Shown: positions 44,936-56,700 of the stretch, piece by piece
Layout: each line of letters begins with the position of its first letter
Numbering within the stretch: position 1 is the stretch's first letter
Assembly (NCBI RefSeq): GCF_020073745.1
Contig: NZ_JAIRAU010000032.1
Coordinates: forward strand, 1 to 64,000
Length of the DNA stretch: 64,000 bases
Origin: Nannocystis pusilla
Lineage (GTDB): Bacteria; Myxococcota_A; Polyangia; Nannocystales; Nannocystaceae
Direction: 5' to 3'
Notes under the pieces: model-generated
Databases searched by the model: none
The model's input: the letters and a program-made list of their open reading frames with translations, nothing else
What the model was told of the DNA's origin: nothing
Program-made: the position numbers and the translations under genes

Positions 44936-46048
44936 TCAGAACGTGACGACGGTGCGGATCGACTCGCCGTGGTGCATGAGGTCGAACGCGTCGTTGATCT
45001 TCTCGACCGGCAGCACGTGGGTGATGAGGTCGTCGATGTTGATCTTCTTGTCCATGTACCAGTCGACGATCTTCGGCACGTCGCGCCGGCCCTTCGCGCC
45101 GCCGAACGCCGAGCCCTTCCAGACGCGGCCGGTGACCAACTGGAACGGGCGCGTGCTGATCTCTTCGCCCGCGCCCGCGACGCCGATGATCACCGAGGTG
45201 CCCCAGCCCTTGTGACAGCACTCGAGCGCCTGTCGCATCACGGTGACGTTGCCGACGCACTCGAACGAGAAGTCGGCGCCGCCCCCGGTGAGGTTGACGA
45301 TGTGGGGCACGAGCTCGGCCGCCGGGACCTGGCTGGCGTCGACGAAGTGGGTCATGCCGAAGCGCTCGGCGATGGCCTTGCGCCCGGGGTTGAGGTCGAC
45401 GCCGACGATCATGTTGGCGCCGACCATGCGCGCGCCCTGGATCACGTTGAGGCCGATGCCGCCGAGGCCGAACACCACGACGTTGTCGCCCGGGCGCACC
45501 TTGGCGGTGTTGATGACCGCGCCGACGCCGGTCGTCACGCCGCAGCCGATGTAGCAGACCTTGTCGAACGGGGCGTCCTCGCGGATCTTCGCCACCGCGA
45601 TCTCGGGCAGCACGGTGTAGTTCGAGAACGTCGAGCAGCCCATGTAGTGGAACAGCTTCTGCCCGCCGATCGAGAACCGGCTGGTGCCGTCGGGCATCAG
45701 GCCCTGGCCCTGCGTCGACCGGATCGCCTGGCACAAGTTGGTCCTTTCGGACAGGCAGAACTTGCACTGGCGGCACTCGGGCGTGTAGAGCGGGATCGCG
45801 TGGTCGCCCTTCTTCACCGACGTCACGCCGGGGCCGACGTCGACCACCACGCCTGCGCCCTCGTGGCCGAGGATCGTCGGGAACAGGCCCTCGGGGTCCT
45901 TGCCGGACAGGGTGAAGGCGTCGGTGTGGCACACCCCCGTCGCCTTGATCTCGAGCAAAACTTCGCCGGCGCGTGGTCCTTCGAGATCGACGGTCTCGAT
46001 CTGAAGGGGCGCGCCGGCACGATGAGCGACTGCAGCCTTGACCTTCAC
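44936..46048 (-). CDS. frmA: S-(hydroxymethyl)glutathione dehydrogenase / class III alcohol dehydrogenase
   Basis: A 370-residue zinc medium-chain dehydrogenase that oxidises the formaldehyde-glutathione adduct and can reduce S-nitrosoglutathione. The catalytic zinc site is in GVCHTDAFTLSG and GHEGAGVV with the Cys in YIGCGVTTGVG; the structural zinc lobe is CRQCKFCLSERTNLC. The NAD motif is VFGLGGIGLNV. The length fits class III. It lies 10 nt behind a small lipoprotein gene in the same direction and has no frmB/S-formylglutathione hydrolase nearby. A palindrome pair (45738/45752) lies in the structural-zinc coding region. Confidence 0.93.
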   Translation of the reverse strand: MKVKAAVAHRAGAPLQIETVDLEGPRAGEVLLEIKATGVCHTDAFTLSGKDPEGLFPTILGHEGAGVVVDVGPGVTSVKKGDHAIPLYTPECRQCKFCLSERTNLCQAIRSTQGQGLMPDGTSRFSIGGQKLFHYMGCSTFSNYTVLPEIAVAKIREDAPFDKVCYIGCGVTTGVGAVINTAKVRPGDNVVVFGLGGIGLNVIQGARMVGANMIVGVDLNPGRKAIAERFGMTHFVDASQVPAAELVPHIVNLTGGGADFSFECVGNVTVMRQALECCHKGWGTSVIIGVAGAGEEISTRPFQLVTGRVWKGSAFGGAKGRRDVPKIVDWYMDKKINIDDLITHVLPVEKINDAFDLMHHGESIRTVVTF

Positions 46049-46058
46049 CCGGGCACGA

Positions 46059-46631
46059 TTAGCCCGGGCAGACCAGGTTGTCGAGAGGGTCGCAGCCCAC
46101 GACCCACGCCTCGGGGTCGAGGCACTCGGACGAGGGCGCCTTCATGCACGCGGTGAAGAACTCGCGCGGCTGCAGCTCGCAGCGGTACACGCCCTTGAGC
46201 CAGCGGCCGCCGGCGTCGCTCTCGCCCGAGGCCTGGCGCAGCGTCTCGCCGGGGCCGACGATCACGTAGTCGAGGCGGGCGGTGGCGTCACTGAACTCGG
46301 CGACCGTCTCGATCAGCGCGGGCTCGCCGCTGGCGAGGGTGGCGAACACGCAGAGATCGCTGGTGGTGAGCGCGGCGCCGAGGCTGGCGTCGAAGTTGGC
46401 GCCGAGGAACGGGAACTCGCACGGCACGTCGATCTCGCACTCGAGCAGCGACCGCGGCGCGGCGTCCTTCTCGGCCGTCTCGTCGTCGTCCTCCTCGGAG
46501 CCGGCGGACTCGCCGCCCGAGGTGGCGCCGGCCGAGCTGTCGTCGGCCGGTTCGAAGGCCCCGGTGGTGTCCTCGGCGCAGGCGGGAGCGAGCACGAGAA
46601 CCGCGAGGAGGGGGCTGACGAGGCGGGCCAT
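46059..46631 (-). CDS. Small Cys-containing lipoprotein
   Basis: A 190-residue lipoprotein (lipobox APAC, Cys18) with an acidic Gly/Ser/Glu/Asp linker (residues 20-65) and a C-terminal domain with six Cys (LLECEIDVPCEFPFLG, GVYRCELQPREFFTAC, DPLDNLVCPG). No family recognised. It sits 10 nt upstream of frmA, and co-transcription is likely though functional linkage is not obvious. The ATG at 46631 begins a good signal peptide; I found no ribosome site. Confidence 0.68.
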   Translation of the reverse strand: MARLVSPLLAVLVLAPACAEDTTGAFEPADDSSAGATSGGESAGSEEDDDETAEKDAAPRSLLECEIDVPCEFPFLGANFDASLGAALTTSDLCVFATLASGEPALIETVAEFSDATARLDYVIVGPGETLRQASGESDAGGRWLKGVYRCELQPREFFTACMKAPSSECLDPEAWVVGCDPLDNLVCPG

Positions 46632-46846
46632 GACGTCGGAGGCGATGCACGTCGTGGGCGAACCGGACGGCAGTGAAAAGCTCAATGATTTCAGCCCTAT
46701 GAAGATATTCAACGCGGCGGTTGTCCCGCCATCGGGACATCCCTGTCAGGGGGTCGGACACGCGCTCGCAACGCCGATCCGGGTGCGTGCCGCGAGCACG
46801 ATCCCGCGAAACGTCCGAGCCTGCCAAAGCTGGCGCGCGGCGGCTC

Positions 46847-47707
46847 GTGCAAAAGCGAGGGCCCGGCGAGCGACTCCTCCATGTGTTCACGACGCGACCC
46901 TTCACCTCCGCGGATCTCGGCCTCGCCGGCTCCGGTCCTCGTTTCCTCGCCGGCGAGCTGCCCCCGGCGCCCCGCGTGGCGATCGTCGGCAGCCGCGCGG
47001 CGCGTCGCGATCGCCTCGCGCTGCTGGGACCGGCGACCGCGGCCATGCGCGCCGCGGGCCTCGCCCTGGTCTCCGGCGGCGCGATCGGCATCGACATCGC
47101 GGCCCACCGCGCGGCGCTGGCCGCCGCCGTGCCGCAGCTGGCGGTGCTGCCGTGCGGCGCCGATCGTCCCTATCCCTCGCAACATGTCCCCTGGTACAGG
47201 TCGATCGCCGCCGCGGCCGGATCAGGGCTGCTGTTCTGTCACCCGCCGGGCACCGAGCCGTGCAAGGCGATGTTCGCCAGCCGCAACGCGCTCGTCGTCG
47301 AGCTCGCGGCCGCGGTGCTGGTGGTCGAGGCGGCCGGGCGCTCGGGCAGCCACGGCACCGGGCTGTGCGCCCTCAAGCGCAAGCGCCCGCTGGCCGTGGT
47401 GCTCGGCAGCCCCGGCTGCGCCGATCTCGTCGCTCGCGGCGCGACCGGCCTGCCGGGCGAGCCCGACGCCTTCGCGGCCGCGTTCACCACCTGGCTCGCG
47501 CGCGTCTCCGGGGCCGCGGTCACGCTCGAGCGGCGCTGGCCCGAGCCGCTGCGCTGGCTCGACGCGGCGCTCGCCGAGGCCGGACCGCGCGGCCTCGGCC
47601 TCGACGCGGTGCCCGATCTGCTGACGCGCCTCGTCGACATCCTCGAGGCCGAGCGCCTCGGCCTCGTCGTCGAGTCGCCGCCCGGCCGCTACCGGCGCGT
47701 CGGCTAG
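46847..47707 (+). CDS. dprA: DprA-like DNA-processing protein
   Basis: A 286-residue Rossmann-fold protein of the DprA/Smf family, which loads RecA on incoming single-stranded DNA during transformation. Motifs: VAIVGSRAARRDRL, LVSGGAIGIDIAAHRAAL, AVLPCGADRPYPSQH, FASRNALVVELAAAVLVVEA and GSHGTGLCALKRKRPLAVV. GSHGT stands where most DprA have GSLIT or GSLNT, so it is a divergent branch. No N-terminal SAM domain is present; the C-terminal 60 residues may be a winged helix. The GTG at 46847 is chosen because the upstream extension is Arg-rich. A palindrome pair lies at 47183/47197. Confidence 0.75.
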   Translation: MQKRGPGERLLHVFTTRPFTSADLGLAGSGPRFLAGELPPAPRVAIVGSRAARRDRLALLGPATAAMRAAGLALVSGGAIGIDIAAHRAALAAAVPQLAVLPCGADRPYPSQHVPWYRSIAAAAGSGLLFCHPPGTEPCKAMFASRNALVVELAAAVLVVEAAGRSGSHGTGLCALKRKRPLAVVLGSPGCADLVARGATGLPGEPDAFAAAFTTWLARVSGAAVTLERRWPEPLRWLDAALAEAGPRGLGLDAVPDLLTRLVDILEAERLGLVVESPPGRYRRVG

Positions 47708-47816
47708 GCGGCCGCGACGCCCACACCCGGGCTCGGCGAGAGCGGCGTTCTTGCGGGGCCACGCGCGGCTCGTCGCGGCCTCGGCCGAAGTTTCCCGCGG
47801 GCGATCGCGGCGGAGT

Positions 47817-47822
47817 TATCCT
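47817..47822 (+). promoter_or_regulatory. -10 box of acs
   Basis: TATCCT ends 7 nt before the acs ATG at 47830, with a weak TTTCCC 20 nt further upstream. It predicts a leaderless mRNA. Confidence 0.4.
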
Positions 47823-47829
47823 CGCCGCC

Positions 47830-49779
<1,950 letters not shown>

Positions 49780-49875
49780 TCGCGCGCGCGTCGCCGGCCC
49801 GCCGCGCCGCCCGCCTCGCGCAAATGAGCGCGGAGTGTGGCAACCCGCGAAAAACTCCCGCATCATGGGCCGCCC

Positions 49876-52800
49876 ATGCTCGCCGTCACAGCCGCCCGCC
49901 ACGCCTGGCTCGCGCTCGCGCTCGCCGTGGCCCCGGGAGCGGCCGCTCCGTCCACAGCACCCGTTTCGCCGCCCGCCGCGCCCCCGCAGGCCGCGCTGTT
50001 CCAGCCGGGGATCCGCGACGCCGCTCACCCTGGCCGCTGGGTCCGCGAGTTCGAGCGACGCAAGGCGATCCTGCGCAACGAACCTGGCCCGGCGGCCATC
50101 CTCGCGCTCCTCGGCGTGGTCTACGACCTCCACGGCGAGGTCCCGCGCGACGAGCTGCTGGCCTTCGTCGACGCCGCGCGCAAGCACCGGGAGCCGCTGG
50201 TCGCCAGCTACGCCGGCTACGTGCGCGGGCAGCTGCTCGAGCACGAGGGGCAGGGGGGTCAGGAGGCCGAGGCGGCGCTGCGCGCCGAGGGCTACCTGCT
50301 CGACTGGCAGATCGTCGGCCCGTTCGACAACAGCGGCCGCGGCGGCCACGACCAGGTGTTCGAGCCCGAGACCGCGCCGTTTTCGGCCGGCCAGACCTTC
50401 GTCGGCAAGTTGCCGGGCGAGCCGTTGCCGTGGCGGCAATTCGTCCACGCCAAGGCGCCGCGCAGCGGCTTCGTCAACCTCGGCGACCTGCTCCAGCCGG
50501 ACTCGGACGTCACCGGCTACGCGACCCTGTGGATCCGCAGCGACAAGGCGGTCGACGCCGCGCTGCACATCGGCGCCGCCGGGGCCTACAAGGCCTGGCT
50601 CGACGGCGTCCCGGTCGGCCAGGCCGACAGCTACCACTCGCCCAACGCGCTCCAGGACGCCCACCCGATGCGCCTCCAGGCCGGGTGGAACCGCCTGCTG
50701 GTCAAGCTCGGCGCCGACGAGGGATTGTGGGGCTTCTACGCCCGCGTCAGCGCCCCCTCGGGCGCGCCGCTGAGCGGCCTGAAGATCCAGAACGCGGCCC
50801 CGGACGCGGTTCAAGCGTCAGGTGAAAAAGCGTCGGCTAACCCACTGAAAATAGCCGAGAAACCGCCCGCGAAATTGAAGCCCGTCCGGAGCCTCCGCGG
50901 GCTCCTCGAGGCGCGCGCGCAGGGGCCGCGACCGCGCCCGGCCGACCGCCTCGCGCTGGTCGAGTTCTACCGCTGGACCGCGCCGTTCGCCCCCGAGGAT
51001 CGCACCGCGGTCGACCGCGCTCGCGAGGCCGACGAAGCGGTCAAGAGCGCCCGCAGCGCCCAGCTGCTGTCGATCCTCGACCCCGACCAGAACTCGAGCC
51101 GCACCGCGCTGCTCAGCGGCATCGCCCGCGCGCGCAAAGAGGGCCCGGCCAGCGCCTCGCTGCTGGCGTCGATGCTGGCCGACCTGAGCCTGCGCTACCA
51201 GAGCCTCGGGCTCGAGGAGCGGGGCCGGGCGCTGCTCGACGAGGCGTTCGCCACCACCCCCGACGACGTGCTCATCGAGCTCACGCTGGCCACGCGGCTG
51301 GCGAGCGACGGCTTCCCGCTGGCCGCGCTCGAGTGGGTCGAGGACATGCTGAAGCGCTACCCCGGGTCGGCGCTGCTGCTGCGCGACAAGGCCGACCGCC
51401 TGCTCGAGTTCGGGCGCACCGAGCCGGCGCTGGCGCTGCTCGAGAAGCTGGCCGGCGACCGGCCGACCGACGGCGGGCTGGCGCGGCAGATCGCCGACGG
51501 CAAGCTGCGGCTCGGCAAGCCGGACGCGGCCGCCGAGGTCGGCCGCCGCCGCGCGGCCGCCGTGCCCGGCTTGCCGGAGGCGTTCCGCGAGCTCGCCCGG
51601 CTCGAGGAGGCGCGCGGCGATCTGACCCGCGCCCGCGCGGCGCTTCAGGCCGCCGTCGACCTCGCGCCGCAGGACGCCGACCTCCACACCGCGCTCGGGC
51701 GCCTGGCCGCGCGCGACGGTGACGGCGCGGCCGCGATCCGCAGCGTGCGCCGCTCGCTGGCCCTGCGGCCGCAGCAGCCCGATCTGCGCGACTACCTGGC
51801 CACCCTCGACGCGACCCAAAAGGACGACCTGCTGGCCCGCTATCCGGTCGACTTCGGGGCCCTGGCCAAGAAGCCGACCCCGAAGTCTTGGGCCGGCAAG
51901 GACGCCGGGGTGCTGCTCCACCGCACGGTCGTGCGCGTGCTGCCCAACGGCCTGACCGAGCGGCTCGAGCACCGCGTGGTGCGGATCCTCGACGACCGCG
52001 GGATCCGCAGCCAGGCCGTGCAGGGCATGGTCTACGACCCCGAGGAGGCCTACGTCGACGTCCGCCGCGCGCGCGTGCGGCGGGCCGACGGCCGGATCGA
52101 GGAGATCGGCGATCCGACGGTGGTCTCGCTGACCGACGCCGGCTACCGCATGTTCTACGACCAGCGCCAGCAGCGGGTGAACTTCAGCGGCCTGCGGGTC
52201 GGCGACGTGCTCGAGGTCGCGTTCATGCGCCGCGACACCGCGCTGCGCAACAAGTTCGACGACTACTTCGGCGAGATGGCGCCGCTCGAGGGGTTCGAGC
52301 CGCAGCTGCTGCGCGAGTACATCCTCGAGGCGCCGGCCTCGCGCAAGCTGTACTTCAACCAGCCGGTCCAGCAGGAGCCCGGGCCGACCAAGGACACGGT
52401 GCGCTACAAGGTGACGACCGGCGAGCGCCGCGGGGTCAAGCCCGAGAACGGCATGCCGGGCTGGACCGAGCTGGTCAAGTACCTCCACGTCAGCACCTTC
52501 AGCGACTGGGACGCGGTCGGCCGCTGGTACTGGAACCTGGTCAAGGAGCAGCTGGTCGTCGACGCCAAGATCAAGGGCGCCGTGCAGGAGGTGCTCAAGG
52601 GCCTGCCGAAGAACGCGAGCGAGCGCGACAAGGTGCGCGCGCTCTACAAGCACGTCATCACGTCGACGCGCTACGTCGGGCTCGAGTTCGGCATCCACGG
52701 CTTCAAGCCGTACCGCACCACCGACGTGTACGACCGCCGCTTCGGCGACTGCAAGGACAAGGCGAGCCTGCTCAAGGTCATGCTCGCCGAGGCCGGCATC

Positions 52801-53688
52801 GCCTCGCACCTGGTGCTGGTGCGCACGCGCGACCAGGGCACCCTGGGCGACGCGCCGGCGAGCCTGTCGGCCTTCAACCACGCGATCACCTACGTCCCGA
52901 GCCTCGACCTCTACCTCGACGGCACCGCCGAGTTCTCCGGCGCCGAGGAGCTGCCGACCGGCGATCAGGGCGCGACGGTGCTGGTGGTGCGCGACGGCAA
53001 GGGCGCCGAGTTCAAGACGATCCCGGTCAGCCAGCCCGGCGACAACCGCCAGATCGTGCACCAGACGGTCGAGCTCAAGCCCGACGGCGGCGCCGACGTG
53101 AAGCACCTGTTCACCGTCACCGGCGCCGCGGCGGCCTCGTGGCGCAGCGCGCTGCAGGCGGCCGAGACGCGCAAGGAGCGGCTGACGCAGGTGTGGGGCG
53201 GGCAGTTCCCCGGGCTCGAGATCCGCGAGCTCGAGGCGCCGGGCATCGGCGACGTGCTCCACCCGGTCCAGGTGCGCACCGCCTGGACCGTGCCGGCGTG
53301 GGCCCAGCGCCAGGGCGACGTCCTGCGCTTCAACGTCCTCGGCCACCGCACCGGGCTGCAGCGCGGCCTCGCCGGCCAGGCGGCGCGCGAGCACGACCTC
53401 TTGATGGCCGCCCCGGCCACCGAGATCAACGTCATCGAGGTCACCGCGCCCAAGGGCTACACCTTCGGCCACGCGCCCGCGAGCAAGACGTTCGAGACCC
53501 CGTTCGCCCGCTTCTCGCTCGCCGTCGCCGGCCGCGGCGACCGCGTCGAGGTCCGCACCGAGCTCGAGTACCGCACCCACCGCTTCAAGGCCGCCGACTA
53601 TCGCGCGCTGCGCGAGTTCCTCGGCCAGGTCGACGGCGCCCTCGAGCAGGCGTTCGAGCTCCGGCCCGAGCCGCGGGGGGCGAACTGA
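49876..53688 (+). CDS. Exported DUF3857/transglutaminase-domain protein, catalytic triad intact
   Basis: A 1270-residue exported protein: signal peptide (1-24), an N-terminal region with WQIVGPFDNSGRGG and a sandwich-like segment (AYKAWLDGVPVGQA), TPR-like repeats (about 400-660), DUF3857 (about 680-850) and a transglutaminase/protease-like core (about 900-1020). The triad is Cys959 (GDCKDKASLL), His1002 (FNHAITYV) and Asp1015 (YLDGTAEF). A C-terminal beta domain ends the protein. DUF3857 proteins are usually periplasmic or surface peptidase-like proteins of unknown substrate. The start at 49876 gives the signal peptide; a GTG 39 nt upstream is less likely. It overlaps or abuts its paralogue at the 3' end. 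Confidence 0.82.
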   Translation: MLAVTAARHAWLALALAVAPGAAAPSTAPVSPPAAPPQAALFQPGIRDAAHPGRWVREFERRKAILRNEPGPAAILALLGVVYDLHGEVPRDELLAFVDAARKHREPLVASYAGYVRGQLLEHEGQGGQEAEAALRAEGYLLDWQIVGPFDNSGRGGHDQVFEPETAPFSAGQTFVGKLPGEPLPWRQFVHAKAPRSGFVNLGDLLQPDSDVTGYATLWIRSDKAVDAALHIGAAGAYKAWLDGVPVGQADSYHSPNALQDAHPMRLQAGWNRLLVKLGADEGLWGFYARVSAPSGAPLSGLKIQNAAPDAVQASGEKASANPLKIAEKPPAKLKPVRSLRGLLEARAQGPRPRPADRLALVEFYRWTAPFAPEDRTAVDRAREADEAVKSARSAQLLSILDPDQNSSRTALLSGIARARKEGPASASLLASMLADLSLRYQSLGLEERGRALLDEAFATTPDDVLIELTLATRLASDGFPLAALEWVEDMLKRYPGSALLLRDKADRLLEFGRTEPALALLEKLAGDRPTDGGLARQIADGKLRLGKPDAAAEVGRRRAAAVPGLPEAFRELARLEEARGDLTRARAALQAAVDLAPQDADLHTALGRLAARDGDGAAAIRSVRRSLALRPQQPDLRDYLATLDATQKDDLLARYPVDFGALAKKPTPKSWAGKDAGVLLHRTVVRVLPNGLTERLEHRVVRILDDRGIRSQAVQGMVYDPEEAYVDVRRARVRRADGRIEEIGDPTVVSLTDAGYRMFYDQRQQRVNFSGLRVGDVLEVAFMRRDTALRNKFDDYFGEMAPLEGFEPQLLREYILEAPASRKLYFNQPVQQEPGPTKDTVRYKVTTGERRGVKPENGMPGWTELVKYLHVSTFSDWDAVGRWYWNLVKEQLVVDAKIKGAVQEVLKGLPKNASERDKVRALYKHVITSTRYVGLEFGIHGFKPYRTTDVYDRRFGDCKDKASLLKVMLAEAGIASHLVLVRTRDQGTLGDAPASLSAFNHAITYVPSLDLYLDGTAEFSGAEELPTGDQGATVLVVRDGKGAEFKTIPVSQPGDNRQIVHQTVELKPDGGADVKHLFTVTGAAAASWRSALQAAETRKERLTQVWGGQFPGLEIRELEAPGIGDVLHPVQVRTAWTVPAWAQRQGDVLRFNVLGHRTGLQRGLAGQAAREHDLLMAAPATEINVIEVTAPKGYTFGHAPASKTFETPFARFSLAVAGRGDRVEVRTELEYRTHRFKAADYRALREFLGQVDGALEQAFELRPEPRGAN

Positions 53689-53758
53689 CATGTCCCGGAG
53701 CACCTTGCCCTTTCACCCTGTTCGTTCGCGCATGTCCCTTCGTGCAGCCCTGATCTCG
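53689..53758. repeat. 14-nt palindrome array (5 units) across the junction of the two DUF3857 genes
   Basis: Cores CATG 53689, CCTT 53703, CCTG 53717, CATG 53731 and CAGC 53745, all 14 nt apart. The CATG at 53731 contains the start codon of the second gene, so the array overlaps its translation start and signal-peptide codons. Confidence 0.7.
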
Positions 53759-56700
53759 ACGCTGCTGGCCGCCGCGGCCGCGCCCGCCTGCAAGCCGCGG
53801 GAGGCGACCCAGGAGCCGCACACCGAGGACAGCGCGCGGGCCCGCCTGCGCGCGCTCGAGGCCCGCCTCAAGTCGCACCCCGACGACGACGGCGCCTGGC
53901 GCGAGGCGGCCCACCTGCAGTGGCTGTTCCTCAAGCAGGCCGCCAAGGCGCGGCCGATCCTCGACCGCCTGGCCGCCAAGGGCGACATGGTCGCGCAGGC
54001 CTCGCGGATGATCTTCGCCGACGCCCGCCTCGACGCCAAGACGACGCGCAGCATGGCCCAGGCGCTGATCACCGGGGCTGCTGCCGCACCGCAAGCGGAC
54101 CCGGAGGCGCGCCGCGTCCAGGTCGGCCTGGCCGAGCTGGCCGCGCGCCTGATGGCCGAGAACCACGGCGAGCTGCCCGACGACGACGACGAGTTCGTCC
54201 GCTTCTACAAGAAGCTGGCGAAGGACCGCCTGCCGGTCGAGGTCCGCCAGCCGCTGGTCAGCCTGCGGGCCCAGATCGCCCGCCGCCACGACGAGCCGTA
54301 CCTGCAGTACTACGACGAGCAGGGCTGCGTGCGCGCGTTCCAGGTCGGCCCGGTCGAGGGCAGCCTCGAGGCGCTCGAGCTCCGCGCTGCCGCGAAGGAC
54401 ATGTCCTCCGGGACAGATAAGTTCCGCGCCGACCCGACGGCCGTGCTGACGCCGCTGGCCTGCGCCGTGCGCACCTGGAACCTGACCCCGCGCGGCGGCG
54501 TCCGGCGCATGCGCACGACCCTGACTGTCCCCGGGGACAGCCTCACGCTGGGCCTGTCGAGCCAGGAGCCGATGCGCGTCTACCTCGACGGCAAGCCGAT
54601 CTACCGCAGCGACCGCGCCGACCGCTGGCCGGCCAGCGACAACCTGCTGCAGCTGAAGGTCGCGCCCGGGCCGCACCGCCTCGAGGTCCACACCGCGGCG
54701 GCGCGCGAGAAGACGTGGGTGCTGGTGCGGGCGACCGACGCCCAGGGCAAGGCGGTCCCCGCCAGGGCCGACGGCCCGGCGGCGACGACCCCGTTCACCG
54801 GCGAGCCGCAGCGGGTCGGCCACCACGACCTGCTGGCCGACCGCGGGCCGCTGGCCGGCGCCAGCTACCTGCCGCTGCGCGCCTACCTGGCGGCCGCCGA
54901 CGCGCTGGCCGAGGGCGACTCCGACGCGGCCGAGCGCTACACCGGCAACCTGCAGGCCTACGGGCCCGACTTCCCCGAAGGCCAGGTGCTGGTCGCGGCG
55001 TTCGAGATCGCCGACCCGACGCGCGAGCGCACCGCCTCGACGTCGCGCCAGCGCGAGGCGATCGAGGAGGCGCTGCGCCTGGCGCCCGACCTCGACCGCG
55101 CGCGCGTGCGCCTGCTCGAGCTCGACCTCGAGAAGAACGAGGTCAGCGAGGTCGAGGCCGCCCTGGCCGCGCTGCCCGCCAAGGCGCTGCGCCACGTGCC
55201 CGGCGAGATGGTCCGCTTCGCCGCGTACCTCGCCCGCGGCAACGAGCCGCTGGCCGAGGCCGCGCTGGCCCGCGCCGCGGCGATCCACCCGCGCGCGTGC
55301 GCGGTGCTCAAGGCGCAGCGGACGCTGGCCCAGCGGCGCAGCGAGGTCGCCCGCGAGGACGCGCTGGCGATCGAGCTCGAGCGCTGCGGCGGCACCACCG
55401 GCTCGCGCGCGGCGCTGGCGTTCCGCCGCGGCCGCAACGCCGACGCGCGCGCGCTGCTGCTCAAGCTGCTCGAGCGCACGCCCGACGACATCGACGTGAT
55501 CGAGCAGCTCGCCGAGCTCGAGATCTCCGAGGGCAACTACGAGGCCGCGATCGCGTGGCGCAAGAAGGTCCTGGCGCTGCGGCCGTTCGGCGCGCGCACG
55601 CTGGTGGCCACCGCCGACCTGCTGGCCCGCGCCGGCGATCCGGCGGCCGCGCGCGCGCGCGTCAAGGAGGCGCTGACCAAGGCGCCGCAGAGCACCGCCC
55701 TGCACACGATCGCCGCCGGCCTCGGGATCCCCGACGACCTCCAGCAATTGCGCGTGGAGGGCCCGCCGCTGGTCGCCGCCTACAAGGCCGCCAACTTCGC
55801 CGTCGCGGCGCCGCCCGGGGCCGAGAACGCCCCGCGGCCGACCGACTACGAGGGCGCCAGCGAGGTGCTTGTGCTCGACCGCAGCGCGATCCGGGTCTAC
55901 GAGGACGGCAGCCAGCGCCAGGTCGTGCACACGATCGTCGAGCTGCGCAGCAAGGAGGCGATCGATCGCTACGGCGAGATCACGCCGCCCGAGGGCGCCA
56001 GGGTGCTGACGCTGCACACCATCAAGGCCGACGGCACCGTGTTCGAGCCGGAGTCGATCCCGGAGAAGAGCGGCCTCAGCCTGCGCGGGCTGCAGATCGG
56101 CGACTGCGTCGAGTACGAGCTGCTGCTCGACCGCGAGCCGCTCGGCCTCTTGCCCGGGTACGTCGACCTCACGACCTTCCGCTTCCAGTCGCCCGACGTG
56201 CCGTTCCACGTGTCGGAGCTGCTGGTCGCGCACCCCAAGTCGGTGGCGATCAAGGTCGATCGCCGGGCCGGCGCGCCGGCGACCGTCGAGGGGCCGATGC
56301 CCGGCACCGACCTGGTCTTGAAGACATGGAAGGTCGAGCGCTCGAAGCGGATCGGCGTCGAGCCGCAGATGCGCCACATCCTCGACGAGGTGCCCTCGGT
56401 CCGCGTCTACACCGACGTCGACCCGAACAAGTGGCTCGCCAGCCTCGGCCTGCGGATCTACACCGGCCAGCGCGCCAACCCCGAGCTGCGCACGCTGGCC
56501 GCCAACCTCACGCGCAACGCGTCCACGCCGCAGGCCAAGCTGCAGGCGCTGTGGTCGTGGGTGGTCGAGGAGATCGAGGAGGCCGGCGACATCACGGTGC
56601 CGGCCACGGCGTCGCTGTCGGCCCACCGCGGCAACCGCCTGACGCTGCTCAAGGCGCTGCTGCGCGAGGCCGGGGTGAAGTCGGAGCTGTGGCTGGTGCG

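Noticed and set aside
46720..46745. TGTCCC/GGGACA inverted repeat upstream of dprA as a family member
   Set aside because: The arms match, but the cores are about 18 nt apart, off the 14-nt grid, so I left it out of the count.
46721..46846. Longer DprA start at 46721
   Set aside because: The added 42 residues are Arg-rich, lack family similarity and overlap the likely promoter region of the divergent lipoprotein gene.
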